Shown: piece by piece, positions 1 through 10,426 of the stretch
How positions within the stretch are numbered: position 1 is the stretch's first letter
Layout of the letters: every line of letters begins with the position of its first letter
Assembly (NCBI GenBank): GCA_010015655.1
Contig: ML976667.1
Span: 933,941-997,940 of the forward strand
Direction: 5' to 3'
Source: Bimuria novae-zelandiae CBS 107.79
Taxonomy: Eukaryota; Ascomycota; Dothideomycetes; Pleosporales; Didymosphaeriaceae
Length of the DNA stretch: 64,000 nt
The notes under the pieces: model-generated
What the model was told of the DNA's origin: nothing
Database searches by the model: none
What the model saw: the letters and a program-made list of their open reading frames with translations, nothing else
Made by a program: the position numbers and the translations under genes

Positions 1-2118
1 CTCTATCGTGCCGCGTCCTCGAAAGATGGATCCTTCACTGAGCCGCCTGCATCCCCGAGGCCGGCAACGGGGCGGTTGTACGACCAACCAGCAAACTGCT
101 GCTGCATCGTCTGCGAAAGCATTGGTCCGTCGACGTAGGAATCGGTTGGAGCCTCACGAGTGAACTCCTGATCAAAGTTCTCCGTGTCCTTTGCATCAGC
201 CTACAAGATGTTAGCAGGTAGTCACAGAATGATCGCATTGTCCATGCTAGGGCCATGACATACCACATTCGGCTTGAAGCTGGGCTCATACTTCCGCTCC
301 AGCAACTTCCGCCAGTCGATGCTGTGGAAAAAGTAATGCGCCTTGATTTCTGCAGCGCCCTTTGCCCCAAGGCGCTTCTCCGCATTGCGGTCCAGGAGGC
401 GGGTGAGCAGATCCCGTGCGGCGGGTGGCACAATCTCCGGCCCAGGGAAGTGTAGAGGTTCTGTGAGGATCTTGCGATACATGTCGTTAGTGTTCTCGTC
501 ATAGAACGGCGGCAGTCCCGTCAACATTTCGTAGAGAAGCACGCCAAGCGTCCACCAGTCGACGGTCTTGGTGTAGCCTGCTCCGGTGAGTAGCTCAGGC
601 GCGAGGTACTCTGGCGTTCCGCAAAATGCTAAAACATATTAGCAAAGTCGGTGGGAATGGTATGAAGTAGCTCACTGTTAGTTCGGTCTTCGTCCTTCAT
701 ATCGAGTTTGCAAAGACCAAAGTCACATAAAGCGATGTGTCCGGTGTAATCTAGAAGAATATTCTCCGGCTTCAAGTCACGGTAAATGACGTTGAAGCCG
801 TGCAAGCACTCCAAGGCGCACAGAAGTTCTGCTGCGTAAAATCGAGCACGATTAATGTCGAAACGCTGTTCCTTCTGGAGGTGGTGGAAGAGCTCGCCGC
901 CGTTGACGAAAGCGAGGACAAAATATAGTTTCTCGGGTGACTGGAAGGAGAACTTGAGCGGCACGATGAATGGGTTGTTGATCTGGGCGAGGACGGAGCG
1001 TTCTGCCAAGGTATGGGCGACCTCGGAACGAGAAATGATGTGTGCCTTGCGGATAGTCTTCAGGGCGTAGATACGATGTGTGTCCTTCTTCCTGTGACTT
1101 GTCAATAAGTGCTCGAAAGACTCCGAAAACCGCCGCATACATAACCTGCATGACCTTGCCGAAGCTGCCTTTGCCGACAACCTTGAGCAGTTCAAAATCA
1201 TCAATGGAGAGCTTGCTACTCTGGGTTTCAACAAAGTTGACGCCAATCTTCATAGAACCAGAGCCGTATTGCAGTTCTAGCCACTCGGCACCCTGGCTGG
1301 GATCCCTCTTTTCGTTTACATCTGCTTCGAACTTGGGTCGAATATGACACTTCCCGATGAAAATGTCCTCGGCTCGGCCTGCGTTTGGAGGTGCGGAGGG
1401 ATTGCGGACGTATAGCGAAACGCTCATATCGGTGGTACGGGAGACGTCGAACTTGTACTGTGTGTTTCCTCCGGCCCACAGGGGATTCTCCGGGGTTCCT
1501 GAGACTGCGTTGATGAACACCTGCTGCTTATCGAAGTCCACGAGGGCGTACGGCAGGTATTTTGAGGAGTAGCGTCCATGGATCGTGGGAACCGCATTGA
1601 TGCTGCCAGCAGCGGACTGTGGTCGGTTCGCGGAGTACGAGCCGGCAGCTTGGTTTCGTGATGACGAGCCGGGTCTCATCGAGCCCGCTACGGAGAAGCC
1701 GCCTCCTTGCGACAAAGAGCCATGGTGGTGCCCTCCACCCTGGAAATGTTGTTCTGCACCAGGCGGGAGCGAGAAGCCCTTGCCTTCGTGGAGGGTGACG
1801 ATCAGGATACCAGGGCGGGTGGGCGGTGGAGGAGGTGCGGCATTGGCTTCGGAGGCCGCTGGGCCAGGTCAGTATTGGTCTGTAGTTTGAGAGGTTGCAC
1901 CACATACCGATTCCATTGGGATCTTTGGGGTCTGAGAGGGAGGTGCTGCTCGCCGCCTTTGGCGTCTGCTCACCGCCGACTATGGTGGATGTGGAGGACG
2001 AGCGACTAAAGGTGTTCGCGAGCGGCGCGAGGTGGGTCTCCTTGAGTTCTGCGCGGTGTTAGAGCAGCGGCAGGAGAGAAGAGCGGATATACGCACTCTT
2101 CGTCAATTTCCAACTCAT
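1..2118 (-). CDS. SCH9: SCH9-type AGC serine/threonine kinase with N-terminal C2 domain (3' end beyond window)
   Basis: Nutrient/TORC1-responsive AGC kinase of the Sch9/SchA family. Proposed exons: 2097-2118, 1908-2048, 1141-1858, 676-1091, 264-628 and 1-200; every junction is GT...AG and the phases agree, giving about 620 residues in the window. The start [17 protein letters not shown] is typical of the family. A C2 domain begins near [18 protein letters not shown] and ends near residue 270. The kinase domain shows the glycine loop GKGSFGKV, the lysine in YALKTIRK, the catalytic loop [11 protein letters not shown] in CDFGLCKL, and the activation-loop site [12 protein letters not shown]. The AGC tail carries the hydrophobic motif FAGWSY at about 80-100. 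The last codons continue past base 1, so the C terminus is missing only because of the window edge. It is divergent from ADA2, with about 700 bp between the starts. What is inferred is only the pathway role. Confidence 0.88.
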
Positions 2119-2817
2119 GGTTGCGGCGGCGAAGCTGCGTCGCTGATACGAGGGCTATGTGTGATGAGGGGTGGAGAGGGGACCTCGGGAGGAAGGAGCG
2201 AGGGTGTTATCTGGGTGGTGGCTGCCGTTGCGCAGTGGAATGCAATGTGGAAGGTTCAGCGGCGCTGGAGGTTATGGCGGTGGCGAGGGGCGTCTCCTTT
2301 CGCAGAGAGTCCTTCAATGAATGCTGCTTGGGAGGTGGGCGATGCAGTGGGGTTAGCCAGCGTCTCAGATTCGCCAAGCAGTGTCTCCCTCTCTCGTTGC
2401 GCCCTGAGCACAGATGCGCAATTGACCTTGCGACCCAGCTAGGCCGTTTGACAGCAGTGCAGCATTCTGGTGCCCGCGTACGCCATTTTCGGGAAGCCAC
2501 AGCGATGCTCCTGTGAAATTTGATGCCGCTGCCTGTCCGCGAGTACTGTCCAGCTAACGCGACGAGCGACGCCCGGCTCCGCCACGCCCGACCTCAAGTT
2601 ACATTGCAGCATCGACGGCACGCTCGCCCCTGCAACGTCATATCCAGCACTTCGCTCCCTTCCGCGACCTGAACTGCTTGCGTGGGTCTGGTTGCGACGC
2701 GGAAACGCGTTGAAACTACACAGCCACGCTTCAACTTTGTGCGGCCGCCCAGTGTGGCAACCCCCGACCGTCGTTCCATCACCGCGTAGCAGACGCGCGA
2801 GGGAGTAAGCACGCATC

Positions 2818-4417
2818 ATGGGCCTGATTAAGAAGAAGACCGCATCGCGGGGTACCGAGGGCGGCGTGAAGTACGTGTGCGACGTTTGCTCGTCGGACAT
2901 AACATCGACTGTAAGACCCCGCCCCTCTGCGTTTCGGCTGCCAAGTAAGAATGTAATGTTGACTCTTCCAGGTACGCATACGCTGCGCCAGCGACGTTTG
3001 CCACGAATACGACCTGTGCGTACCCTGCTTCTCTGATGCCAAGTTCTCCCGCGACCATGATCCCAAAACGCATTCGTACCAGGTCATCGAGCAGCATTCA
3101 ATCCCGATATTCACTGAAGACTGGGGCGCGGACGAGGAACTGGCTCTCCTTGAAGGAGCAGAGACATACGGTCTGGGATCATGGGCAGATATTGCGGATC
3201 ACATTGGCGGGTTCAGAACCAAAGACGAAGTGCGAGACCACTATGTGAACACATATATAAACAGCTCCAAATTCCCTTTGCCTGAAAGAGCCAGCCCAGA
3301 GAACACCGAGCTCAGTGACCGCATACCTCGCGACGTCTTCCAAGCCAACAAGAAGAGAAGGATAGAAAAGAAGAAGGAAGAGGCACAGAATGCGCCACCG
3401 GCAACGCCAAAACAGAAACCGACGGCCAGTGTTCCCGCCTGTCATGAGGTCCAGGGATATATGCCTGGTCGACTGGAGTTCGAGACGGAGTATTTCAACG
3501 AGGCCGAGGAAGCAGTGCAACACATGCAGTTCGATCCTGGTGATGGAGTGAACCCTCGAACAGGCGAGATTGAGCCAGAAATGGAACTTAAGATGACCAT
3601 AATGGAAATCTACAACTCAAAACTTGACGCGCGAGTAGAGAGAAAGAAGGTAATCTTCGAACACAAGCTCTTGGAACATCGGAAGAATGCTGCTCTCGAC
3701 AAGAAGCGAACCAAAGAAGAGAGAGATCTCTTGAACAAAGCGAAGCCCTTTGCTAGGATGATGAAGCACGATGACTTTGAAAAGTTTTGCGAAGGACTCC
3801 TCTACGAACACAGCCTGCGGCAAGCCATTGCGCAATTGCAGGACTGGAGAAACCATCAGATTACGGACCTCAAGCAGGGCGAAAAGTACGAACAAGAGAA
3901 GCAGCAACGACAAACAAGAGCGCCGACACTAGGAGCATTCGATCGTCTCGCGTCAAATCGAATGAGCAAGCCTACACCACCATTCGAAACACCTTCCGCC
4001 ACATCTGCATTGACAGCATCTGAGCTACCTCTGCATCTACGACAGAAGAGCGGCCTTTCCACGCCTCCTCCTGATCAGCCAAATGGAATGAACGGCACCA
4101 ATGGCGTACTAACGCCGCAGCATTCGAAGATCAGATTCGTCCCAAAAGCATTGCCAAACACGGTGCCGTTGAAATTTGGCAAAGAAGTTGCTTCAGACCT
4201 GCAGCTTCTCACGCCAGAAGAACAAGAATTATGTCGTGTTCTTCGCATCTTGCCCAAACCTTACTTCGCCATCAAGGAAAACTTGATCCGGGAGGCGATG
4301 AAGCAGGGCGGTGCTCTCAGAAAGAGAACAGCAATTGAGATTGCGAAGATTGACGAACGGAGAACGAAGCAAATCTTCGACTTCTTCGTGCACAGCGGGT
4401 GGATTGCACGGGCGTAA
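2818..4417 (+). CDS. ADA2: SAGA/ADA complex transcriptional adaptor Ada2
   Basis: Adaptor subunit that activates the Gcn5 histone acetyltransferase in SAGA/ADA. Two exons, 2818-2910 and 2972-4417, join in frame (ACT|GTA) to give 512 residues. The N terminus carries a ZZ zinc finger (CDVC, then [18 protein letters not shown]). A SANT domain follows ([32 protein letters not shown]). The middle is a charged, coiled-coil-rich region, and the C terminus is a SWIRM-like domain ([18 protein letters not shown] ... [10 protein letters not shown]). Domain order and length match the ascomycete family. The start ATG sits 24 codons before the first zinc ligand pair. The intron lies inside the ZZ finger. 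Nuclear, chromatin-associated. No lesion is seen. Confidence 0.94.
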
Positions 4418-4866
4418 CATTGGAGACACGGCTGGAGCATAGCACGGAGTTGATGGGTGTTGTGGCGCAATACCGATACCCGGATGGTTTTCAGGTTCGG
4501 TGGGCATTGGGATTACTTGATATACTTAATTGGATATATATCGAGCATGTTGTACGGCAGCGGAGACGTCGTCCTTGTTCGCATAATTAGACGGCTCAAT
4601 CGAGCGCACGTGATTAGCCGTTTCCCCGTTTCCGCGTCGCCAGGGCAAGTGCGAGCCAAAACAAACGGTCTCTCACACCCAACGCTTTCCAGCCGCAGAA
4701 GCCAGTCGCATTTTCAATCATGGCGCGCCTCTGATTTCGCGCCTGCTGCACCTTTGACGGCTGCCCGGTGGCTTGCTAACCATATTTTTCGTACCAGCGC
4801 TGTCGCAAGGCGCTCGCTCCCTCTGCTTCCACTGAGCAGGCCGAAACGGCAGCATTTTCCAAGCGC

Positions 4867-6183
4867 ATGGCAGCGACGTCTCGCCAACAAACCAACATGC
4901 CAGGCCTCTTCACCCCACTCCCGCCCCGGCGTCACGACTCGCGAGCCCACGTGTACGAGCCGGCGCCCCGATTTCCCGCCATTTCTTCTGAAACCTCCGG
5001 CCTTCAGGTGACCAATGCCGACCACGCGACCCGAAAGCGCTCCCGCGACGACGCTCCTGACATGCAGGGCAAGAGCTCTTTCTACGCAGCCCCTGCGTTC
5101 AACACAGACGCCTGGTCGTACTCGTTGGGCTACTCGCGCTCGTCGGTCAGAAGCCCTCCACCGCTAGCGAACGATCGCTACGAGCTTGCTGGAGGGATGG
5201 AGGTGACGGACAAATTCGCAAGGGAAAACGGCCAGCTCGACGACTACTTCCATCTCGAGAAGCAGCGCGGGATGTGGTCAACACCTACCAGTCCACGTTC
5301 AGACATGCCTCCGCAGCTTCAGCTGGTGGAGCTTCAGGCTACAACGCCCAAGCCATGGATGCTAAACCAGTTGATGAGCATCGTTGGCGGTGTGGCGGGC
5401 AAGCTCTACCAATTCTGCTCGGTACCCTTCCGCGGCTTCCAAGCTGGAGGCGGCCACGGATATACATTCGATAACGAAGAGGTGGCTGCCAAACTCGGGT
5501 TGCAGGAGGGTCCGACACACGTCGCGTCGAACATTTGCGCTCCACAGGCATTGCCCGGCCACTATTCCGACAGCAACAATTACGGTGTGCTCTCCGTAGA
5601 GTCATTGGAAAACGAGCGACCTGGGGCAAAACGTCAACGCACGGCGGACCATTGGGTAGTCGTGAACAACGATGGCGGCATGTTGTCGAGGCCTTCAACA
5701 CCGCGATTAGCTGCCCGAAGAGCACCGACACAGACGAGATCGCCTTCTCAGATCCCCAGGCCTGTTTCCAGAGCGAACATGGGAACGCCGGTCCACAAGC
5801 GACCGTCCCTGATACCCGTCTCTCGGCGCTCCACGGTCGATAAGAGGTCAATTCACGGCTCATCCCGCCCAGAATCTCCAGCGCCTTCCCATATGCGGTC
5901 GTACAGTCGTCAGAGCTATGGTTCGCCCGCCATGTTCAACGAACAACCACAAAAGAAGAACAGTCCACTGCCACCGGAGAGTCAGCGGCTGATAAACAAG
6001 ATGCGACGGGAAGAGTTTGAAGACGACGCCCGCATGCGAAGGATGAGCTCGCAGATGAGCGCCATGCTACGCGAAGCTCGTGAAGCGCTGGGTAGCAAGT
6101 TCGAAATTGAAGACGAATACATGGATGACGATGGCATAGATGACGAGCCCTATGCCAACAAAATGTTCTTGTTCCAACGGTAG
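4867..6183 (+). CDS. Uncharacterised 438-aa protein, largely disordered
   Basis: A single uninterrupted frame of 438 codons with coding-like composition. I do not recognise the family. The first 100 residues are Pro/Arg/Ser-rich; a more ordered stretch near residues 158-200 (KPWMLNQLMSIVGGVAGKLY followed by a GGGHGYTFD segment) is the best candidate for a conserved core. The middle (about 260-350) is rich in RRxPT, SRP and SRRST patterns that look like kinase substrate or basic disordered sequence, and the C terminus is acidic and helical (EEFEDDARMRRM, EDEYMDDDGIDDEPYANK). Basic clusters such as RKRSRDD would fit a nuclear protein, but this is inference. A second in-frame ATG 10 codons downstream (4897) could be the true start. 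It is tandem to ADA2, 449 bp downstream of its stop. Confidence 0.62.
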   Translation: MAATSRQQTNMPGLFTPLPPRRHDSRAHVYEPAPRFPAISSETSGLQVTNADHATRKRSRDDAPDMQGKSSFYAAPAFNTDAWSYSLGYSRSSVRSPPPLANDRYELAGGMEVTDKFARENGQLDDYFHLEKQRGMWSTPTSPRSDMPPQLQLVELQATTPKPWMLNQLMSIVGGVAGKLYQFCSVPFRGFQAGGGHGYTFDNEEVAAKLGLQEGPTHVASNICAPQALPGHYSDSNNYGVLSVESLENERPGAKRQRTADHWVVVNNDGGMLSRPSTPRLAARRAPTQTRSPSQIPRPVSRANMGTPVHKRPSLIPVSRRSTVDKRSIHGSSRPESPAPSHMRSYSRQSYGSPAMFNEQPQKKNSPLPPESQRLINKMRREEFEDDARMRRMSSQMSAMLREAREALGSKFEIEDEYMDDDGIDDEPYANKMFLFQR

Positions 6184-6767
6184 AATACTTGGTTTGTGGC
6201 AATGCTCCTGGGTGGCCTTCCCATTTGTCGGGGATATAAAGAGAATCTCGGTCTTGGAGGAGTGACCTCCCGTCCGTTCCGGAGGATCTATCGGCTTTGA
6301 TACACACGGCTTCGTCATGTGTTTACCGGCGTTTGCGCATCTATACCCACTCCTCGCGGAAATAACTAATCTCATATGTAATTCAAACGTAGACAGCGTC
6401 ACGACCTTGCAAGTTGGCTCGCGAAATGAAGTTTCCTATTGCATCACACGTTGCACACATCTCACCAGCGAACCAGGCGGCAGTGAAGATTGAGAGACCC
6501 AGGCGGATGCTCTTCAAAGGGCCCGGGAATCCTTGCGGAGGGGCTACCATGTCTTTACCATAACTATTGATCAGTCTAGAGATGACATCGGCGTGTGTCC
6601 ACTTCAACGGTGGCCAAGGCTTATTACAAGTACCACTCACACGTTGAACAGGCTCACCGGCAGTCTAGCTATTGCTAACAGCATTCGTTGGGTCACTAGA
6701 AAGTACCGTCCAGGGAGCACATGTCTCTATCGGGCGATACGAGTAGGCATAAACTTATACTCAGAGT
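6184..6767. other. Intergenic; one weak small reading frame on minus strand
   Basis: No recognised gene. On the minus strand 6383-6640 there is an open stretch whose central part (YGKDMVAPPQGFPGPLKSIR, then LGLSIFTAAWFAGEMC) looks protein-like and could be the last exon of a small spliced gene, with an acceptor near CTGATCAATAG. No family match and no firm start were found, so it is not called as a gene. Confidence 0.3.
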
Positions 6768-7654
6768 TCAGACCGAGGACGCGCGTGGCCCTGCACAAGC
6801 CCGGACGAGTTCAGGTACGGCCTCAGCGGCATCCAGAGCGTACGCATATGGCGTCGTCACAGGCCGATACCTCGACCCCTCCTGTCCCGCAACATCCCTA
6901 CTTCCTTTCTTCCCCTCATCTCTCACCCCTATCGTCCCATCGTAAATACTCCCCTCCGTCTCCCCATCAGCGTAAACATCGTGCAAGAACCTATGCGGGT
7001 CCTGCGTGCCGTTGAAGTAATTATTCAGAATCGCGACGGAGCCGTACGAACCGAATCCAATCGCGTAGTTATTCCCCCAGAACGTGTGGTAGTTGTTGTA
7101 GATGTGCGCGCCGCCGCACATGACGCGCGGCATGCGCTCTTGGATGTGCTGAGCCCACCAGTTATAGTGGTACGTTACGTAGAGGGTGCCCCCGTCTTCG
7201 GGTAGTCGCCTCCTCCGGAGCCCACGAGGTTCGCCAGTCGGTGAGGGAGGGAGGAATTGGTGTACCAGAACTTGCACCACGATACGGTATGATAGTCGGA
7301 CTGGAGGGTGATGTCGAGGAGGCCGTCGGAGGCATCACGGATGGCGAGATGGTCGTACCAGACGTGCGAGAGAGGGTGGCGGTTGCGTCGACACCGATTA
7401 TGGTCTTGTTGCTGGTCACTGATATGGTGCTGTTGGCAGCGATTGTACCATTGACGATGAATGATGACTTTGGCGCCAGGGGTACCGGCAGCTTCTTTGA
7501 GATCAGCAGCTGTGGTGACGGTTACCGCTACGGCACTCCCGCCACCGGTCGTGCCACCATTAGCCGAAGCAAAGCCGTTGACTCCGGAGTCAGTACAGGT
7601 AACCTCCAGAGCGGAGAATAAGAGGAAGAGAAACGATAGCAGGGTGGGCTTCAT
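6768..7654 (-). pseudogene. Pectate lyase (polysaccharide lyase family 1), frameshifted
   Basis: Remnant of a secreted pectate lyase that would cleave polygalacturonate by beta-elimination. The N terminus is intact: a signal peptide (MKPTLLSFLFLLFSALEVTC), then GVNGFASANGGTTGGG and VTVTTAADLKEA, typical of fungal PL1. Family pieces are then spread over three frames. After GAKVII an extra 4 bases shift the frame (about 7467); VNGTIAANSTISVTSNKTII is followed by a jump that drops about 30-35 family residues before VWYDHLAIRDASDGLLDIT; a third shift lies in the GGGGG run at about 7190. The last part reads YVTYHYNWWAQHIQERMPRV and ends with TTPYAYALDAAEAVP, which resembles PL1 C termini. I see no intron signals at the three breaks, so a pseudogene is favoured; assembly errors cannot explain the missing segment. 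Confidence 0.75.
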
Positions 7655-8191
7655 GGTTGTTATTTGAACAAATTTGTGCTACCTAATCCGAGACGATGCA
7701 CTTTGGGGATACTTAACAACACGGATACGTGTCCTGTCATATACTTTACTAAACCCTGGACGACGACAAATGAGTGTTCATGTGGTAGTTGCGTGTCGTA
7801 ACTTAACTATCATATTGATATTGGTGAAGAGGCTATAAACATGAGGATGGTATGGTACTTTCGGGGTAGCAGGCGCGAAGCGGGACGGATAATGGGAATA
7901 CGGATACCACTGATGCCAAAACTTTGCTCAATCTCTAGCATTTCGTGGTCAACTCTCTAGATATTGGTATAATTAATTTGACCCACGTTGAAAGTATAAG
8001 GAACCAGAATATCCAAACACCAATATTATGCTCTGCCACACCAGCCAATACCATAAAGAAAAATGCCTTGTACCCCACTTCTATGACATCGCAGCCTCAA
8101 GAAAGAATACATGCGCACCAGACTGAGATGAAATCTCCAGGCCATCCCTTGTGGAAACATGAACCCCAAACGGGGACTGTAAAGACGTAGC
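7655..8191. other. Intergenic, no gene seen
   Basis: Upstream region of the pectate lyase remnant and downstream region of the next gene. Slightly AT-rich, without convincing coding frames or repeats. Confidence 0.5.
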
Positions 8192-9289
8192 CTAGATCCG
8201 AGCGAGAAGATCCTGCGCTAACGTGTTACAGTTGTTGTTCTCCACGCTATACCTCTCATGACCCGGCTCCTGGAAATACGCTCTGCCCCTAGTCGACGCC
8301 CTACTCGCCTTCGCCACCGACATCTTCTCTCCCTGCCTCAAATCAAACACCCTCCTCGGCCTAAAATTCGCCTCCCAGTATTCCGCACGGCCATCAATCG
8401 TTTTCCTCAGATCGATCTGCTTCGCAACAAAGTCCTTCCTGATCTCCGTCTTTCCCTTGTCCTTGCCCTTACCCTTGGTCTCGCGGATCACGACCTGCCC
8501 AATGATGACAGAGATGTGGTTGAAGCCCAACTTGCGCTGCAGGGCCCTGAGCTCTTCGGCTGTTTCGTAGGGCCCGGATTCGGTGAAGGGCGAGCGCGAG
8601 GTGAATTTGTACTATTCGCCGTTCTTGGCGTGGGGGAGTTTTGCTGCGACGGATTGGAAGGCGAGGGTTTCTTCGACGACTTCGTTGCAGTCTTTGCTGG
8701 AGCTTCCGGAGGAAGAACCAGCGCGGGGCAGAAGGAAGGAGGAGATGAAGCGGCGGACGCCCTTTTTTGGGGCGGGCTTCCAGGCGCAGGCTTTCGCGGG
8801 CTGCTTCTTTGGCTTCTTGGTGGGCTTCTTCTTGGGGGTTTTGACTGGTCGCTTCTTGGTAGGTCGCTTCTTCGCAGGCCTCTTCTTGCGCGAGGGCCGA
8901 GTCCGGGTCCGACCGCGAGCTTGCAAACTGTGGTCTTCGGAGGTGGTGGAGATCTCCAAGGTCAGCCTGTCGACGACGAGGCTGCCACCCCCGAAGTTCA
9001 GGCCTGCCACGCACTTCCCGACCATGGCGTTGAAGCTGGCTTCGCATACATCGCTATCAAGCGTGAGACCCGCGCCCGAAATGCCAAAAACGGTTGATCC
9101 AGATCGACCCGTGAATTCGTTGTCGGTAGTGGCACTACAAACGTCCGCGATGGTTTTGGCGAACCCTTCCTTCTCGACGGCCGAAAGGATCCTGGGCTTC
9201 GAATGCAGTGCGTTGCTGTTGCAGACTACATTTGCAAAAGCAACGTTGAAGATACCCGCGAGGGCGAGGGCGAGACTAGCAGTGCGCAT
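8192..9289 (-). pseudogene. Secreted two-domain protein with Lys/Pro-rich linker; one in-frame TAG
   Basis: A single frame of 365 codons interrupted only by TAG at 8612-8614. The N terminus is a signal peptide (MRTASLALALAGIFNVAFA) followed by a small Cys-containing domain (VVCNSN, DVCSATTD, DVCEASFNAMVGKCV, GLNFGGGSLVVDRLTL). A linker of KKRPxKKRP-type repeats spans about residues 130-175. Beyond the TAG the same frame continues with good coding character: TESGPYETAEELRALQRKLG, then FNHISVIIGQVV, and finally RYSVENNNCNTLAQDLLARI before the real stop. The order His-strand ... NNC-helix resembles circularly permuted papain folds (LRAT/PPPDE/NlpC-P60-like); this is my inference, not an assigned family. 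The upstream part alone would make a 225-residue secreted protein. The TAG may be a nonsense mutation, a sequencing error or readthrough. Flanked by the pectate lyase remnant. Confidence 0.55.
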
Positions 9290-10426
9290 GATGGATCGGA
9301 AACGACAGTGGATGTGATATCAAATGAGTGATTGTGAAATCAAGGGAAAGGGGGGATGAAGAAGTGAATGTAATGACTGCGATGCTGGAGCTTACCTTCT
9401 GTAACCCATTGGGAAGATACGTATATACCCTTTTAGAAGGTTCGTGGCAATTTCGGACGTGGAGCACCTCGTTGCCACGCTGCTCAATCCCTTTGGCTTC
9501 AGCACTCGTGCGCGTGTATGCGGATGCTACGCTGCGTGCACGGTAGAAGAGATCCTGAACAAAAGAGCAGTCCGGTGGATCCGTTTAGAACTGTGGCGTG
9601 TCATGCATCCTGTCTTACGCCCGAGGCTGCTCCCTTCTCTTTCCACTCCTCACTACTAGGGAGAGGTCCGCCTTGCAGGCCGTATGGCGAACCCAGCAGG
9701 TGACTCGGCACATGTACGCTCGAAGAACTATTGGAACGCTGCAATTGGTGATTGGTACGTGGTGGTTCCTGCTCGATCCTGACAGCTTACAGACGTAAAT
9801 GCTGAAAGACAATTAAGGCTGATCTTGTAATGTGAAAAGAAAAGCTTGCGATGTTATCGCGCGGCTCCGCCATCCGTGCAGCAACACTAAATGTCCGCGA
9901 GGAGAGCACTCACAAATGGTGGTTCGTGGTCAAGTCTAAGCAACAGGAAGGAAAACAAACGCCCCACGGAAATCACAAGCCAGCCAAGTAGTGTCAAACA
10001 AGGGGGGGGGGGGGGGTTAAGCACCAATCGGAAGCCGCATTTGACGCCTCATAAAGGTCGAATTAACGTTTCTCGGGTGTCGCATGATCTGTTTAGGTCG
10101 TCGAAGACGATAAAAGAAAAGCTTGCCTAGAGTTAGAGTTCTATGCTCATGAAATGCCCGTAAGATAGTTGGGGACCTGGGAGGATTAGCATGGAATGGG
10201 TTACGTGTACGCTACTTTGGCCCCTGTAAATAGCACTGAGTGTTCTTGGTGTATGTTGGATCTGTCTTGAATCCGGCGATGGACGTTATGGCGAAAAGAA
10301 CTCAAATCACGTAAAGATGTAACAAGGAAGAAGTAGTCTTGGGAAGCATTGGGCATATCCTGACCAACGGATTCGCGTTCTAACGGGCGTTGTAAATTGA
10401 TCCCAACGCCCGCCGGCTATCACCAC
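9290..10426. other. Intergenic, 1.1 kb, no gene seen
   Basis: Upstream region of the secreted-protein gene and downstream region of the TLDc-like gene. It contains a 15-base G homopolymer at 10002-10016. Short frames are present but none has coding character. Confidence 0.5.
10002..10016 (+). repeat. Poly(G) tract, 15 bases
   Basis: Uninterrupted run of 15 G in otherwise mixed sequence. Its length is uncertain because such runs are error-prone in sequencing. It lies in a region without genes. Confidence 0.8.

Noticed and set aside
8258..9317. Plus-strand frames of 240-280 codons opposite the secreted protein
   Set aside because: They mirror the Lys/Pro-rich linker of the minus-strand gene (Phe/Leu/Gly-rich antisense) and have no family resemblance.
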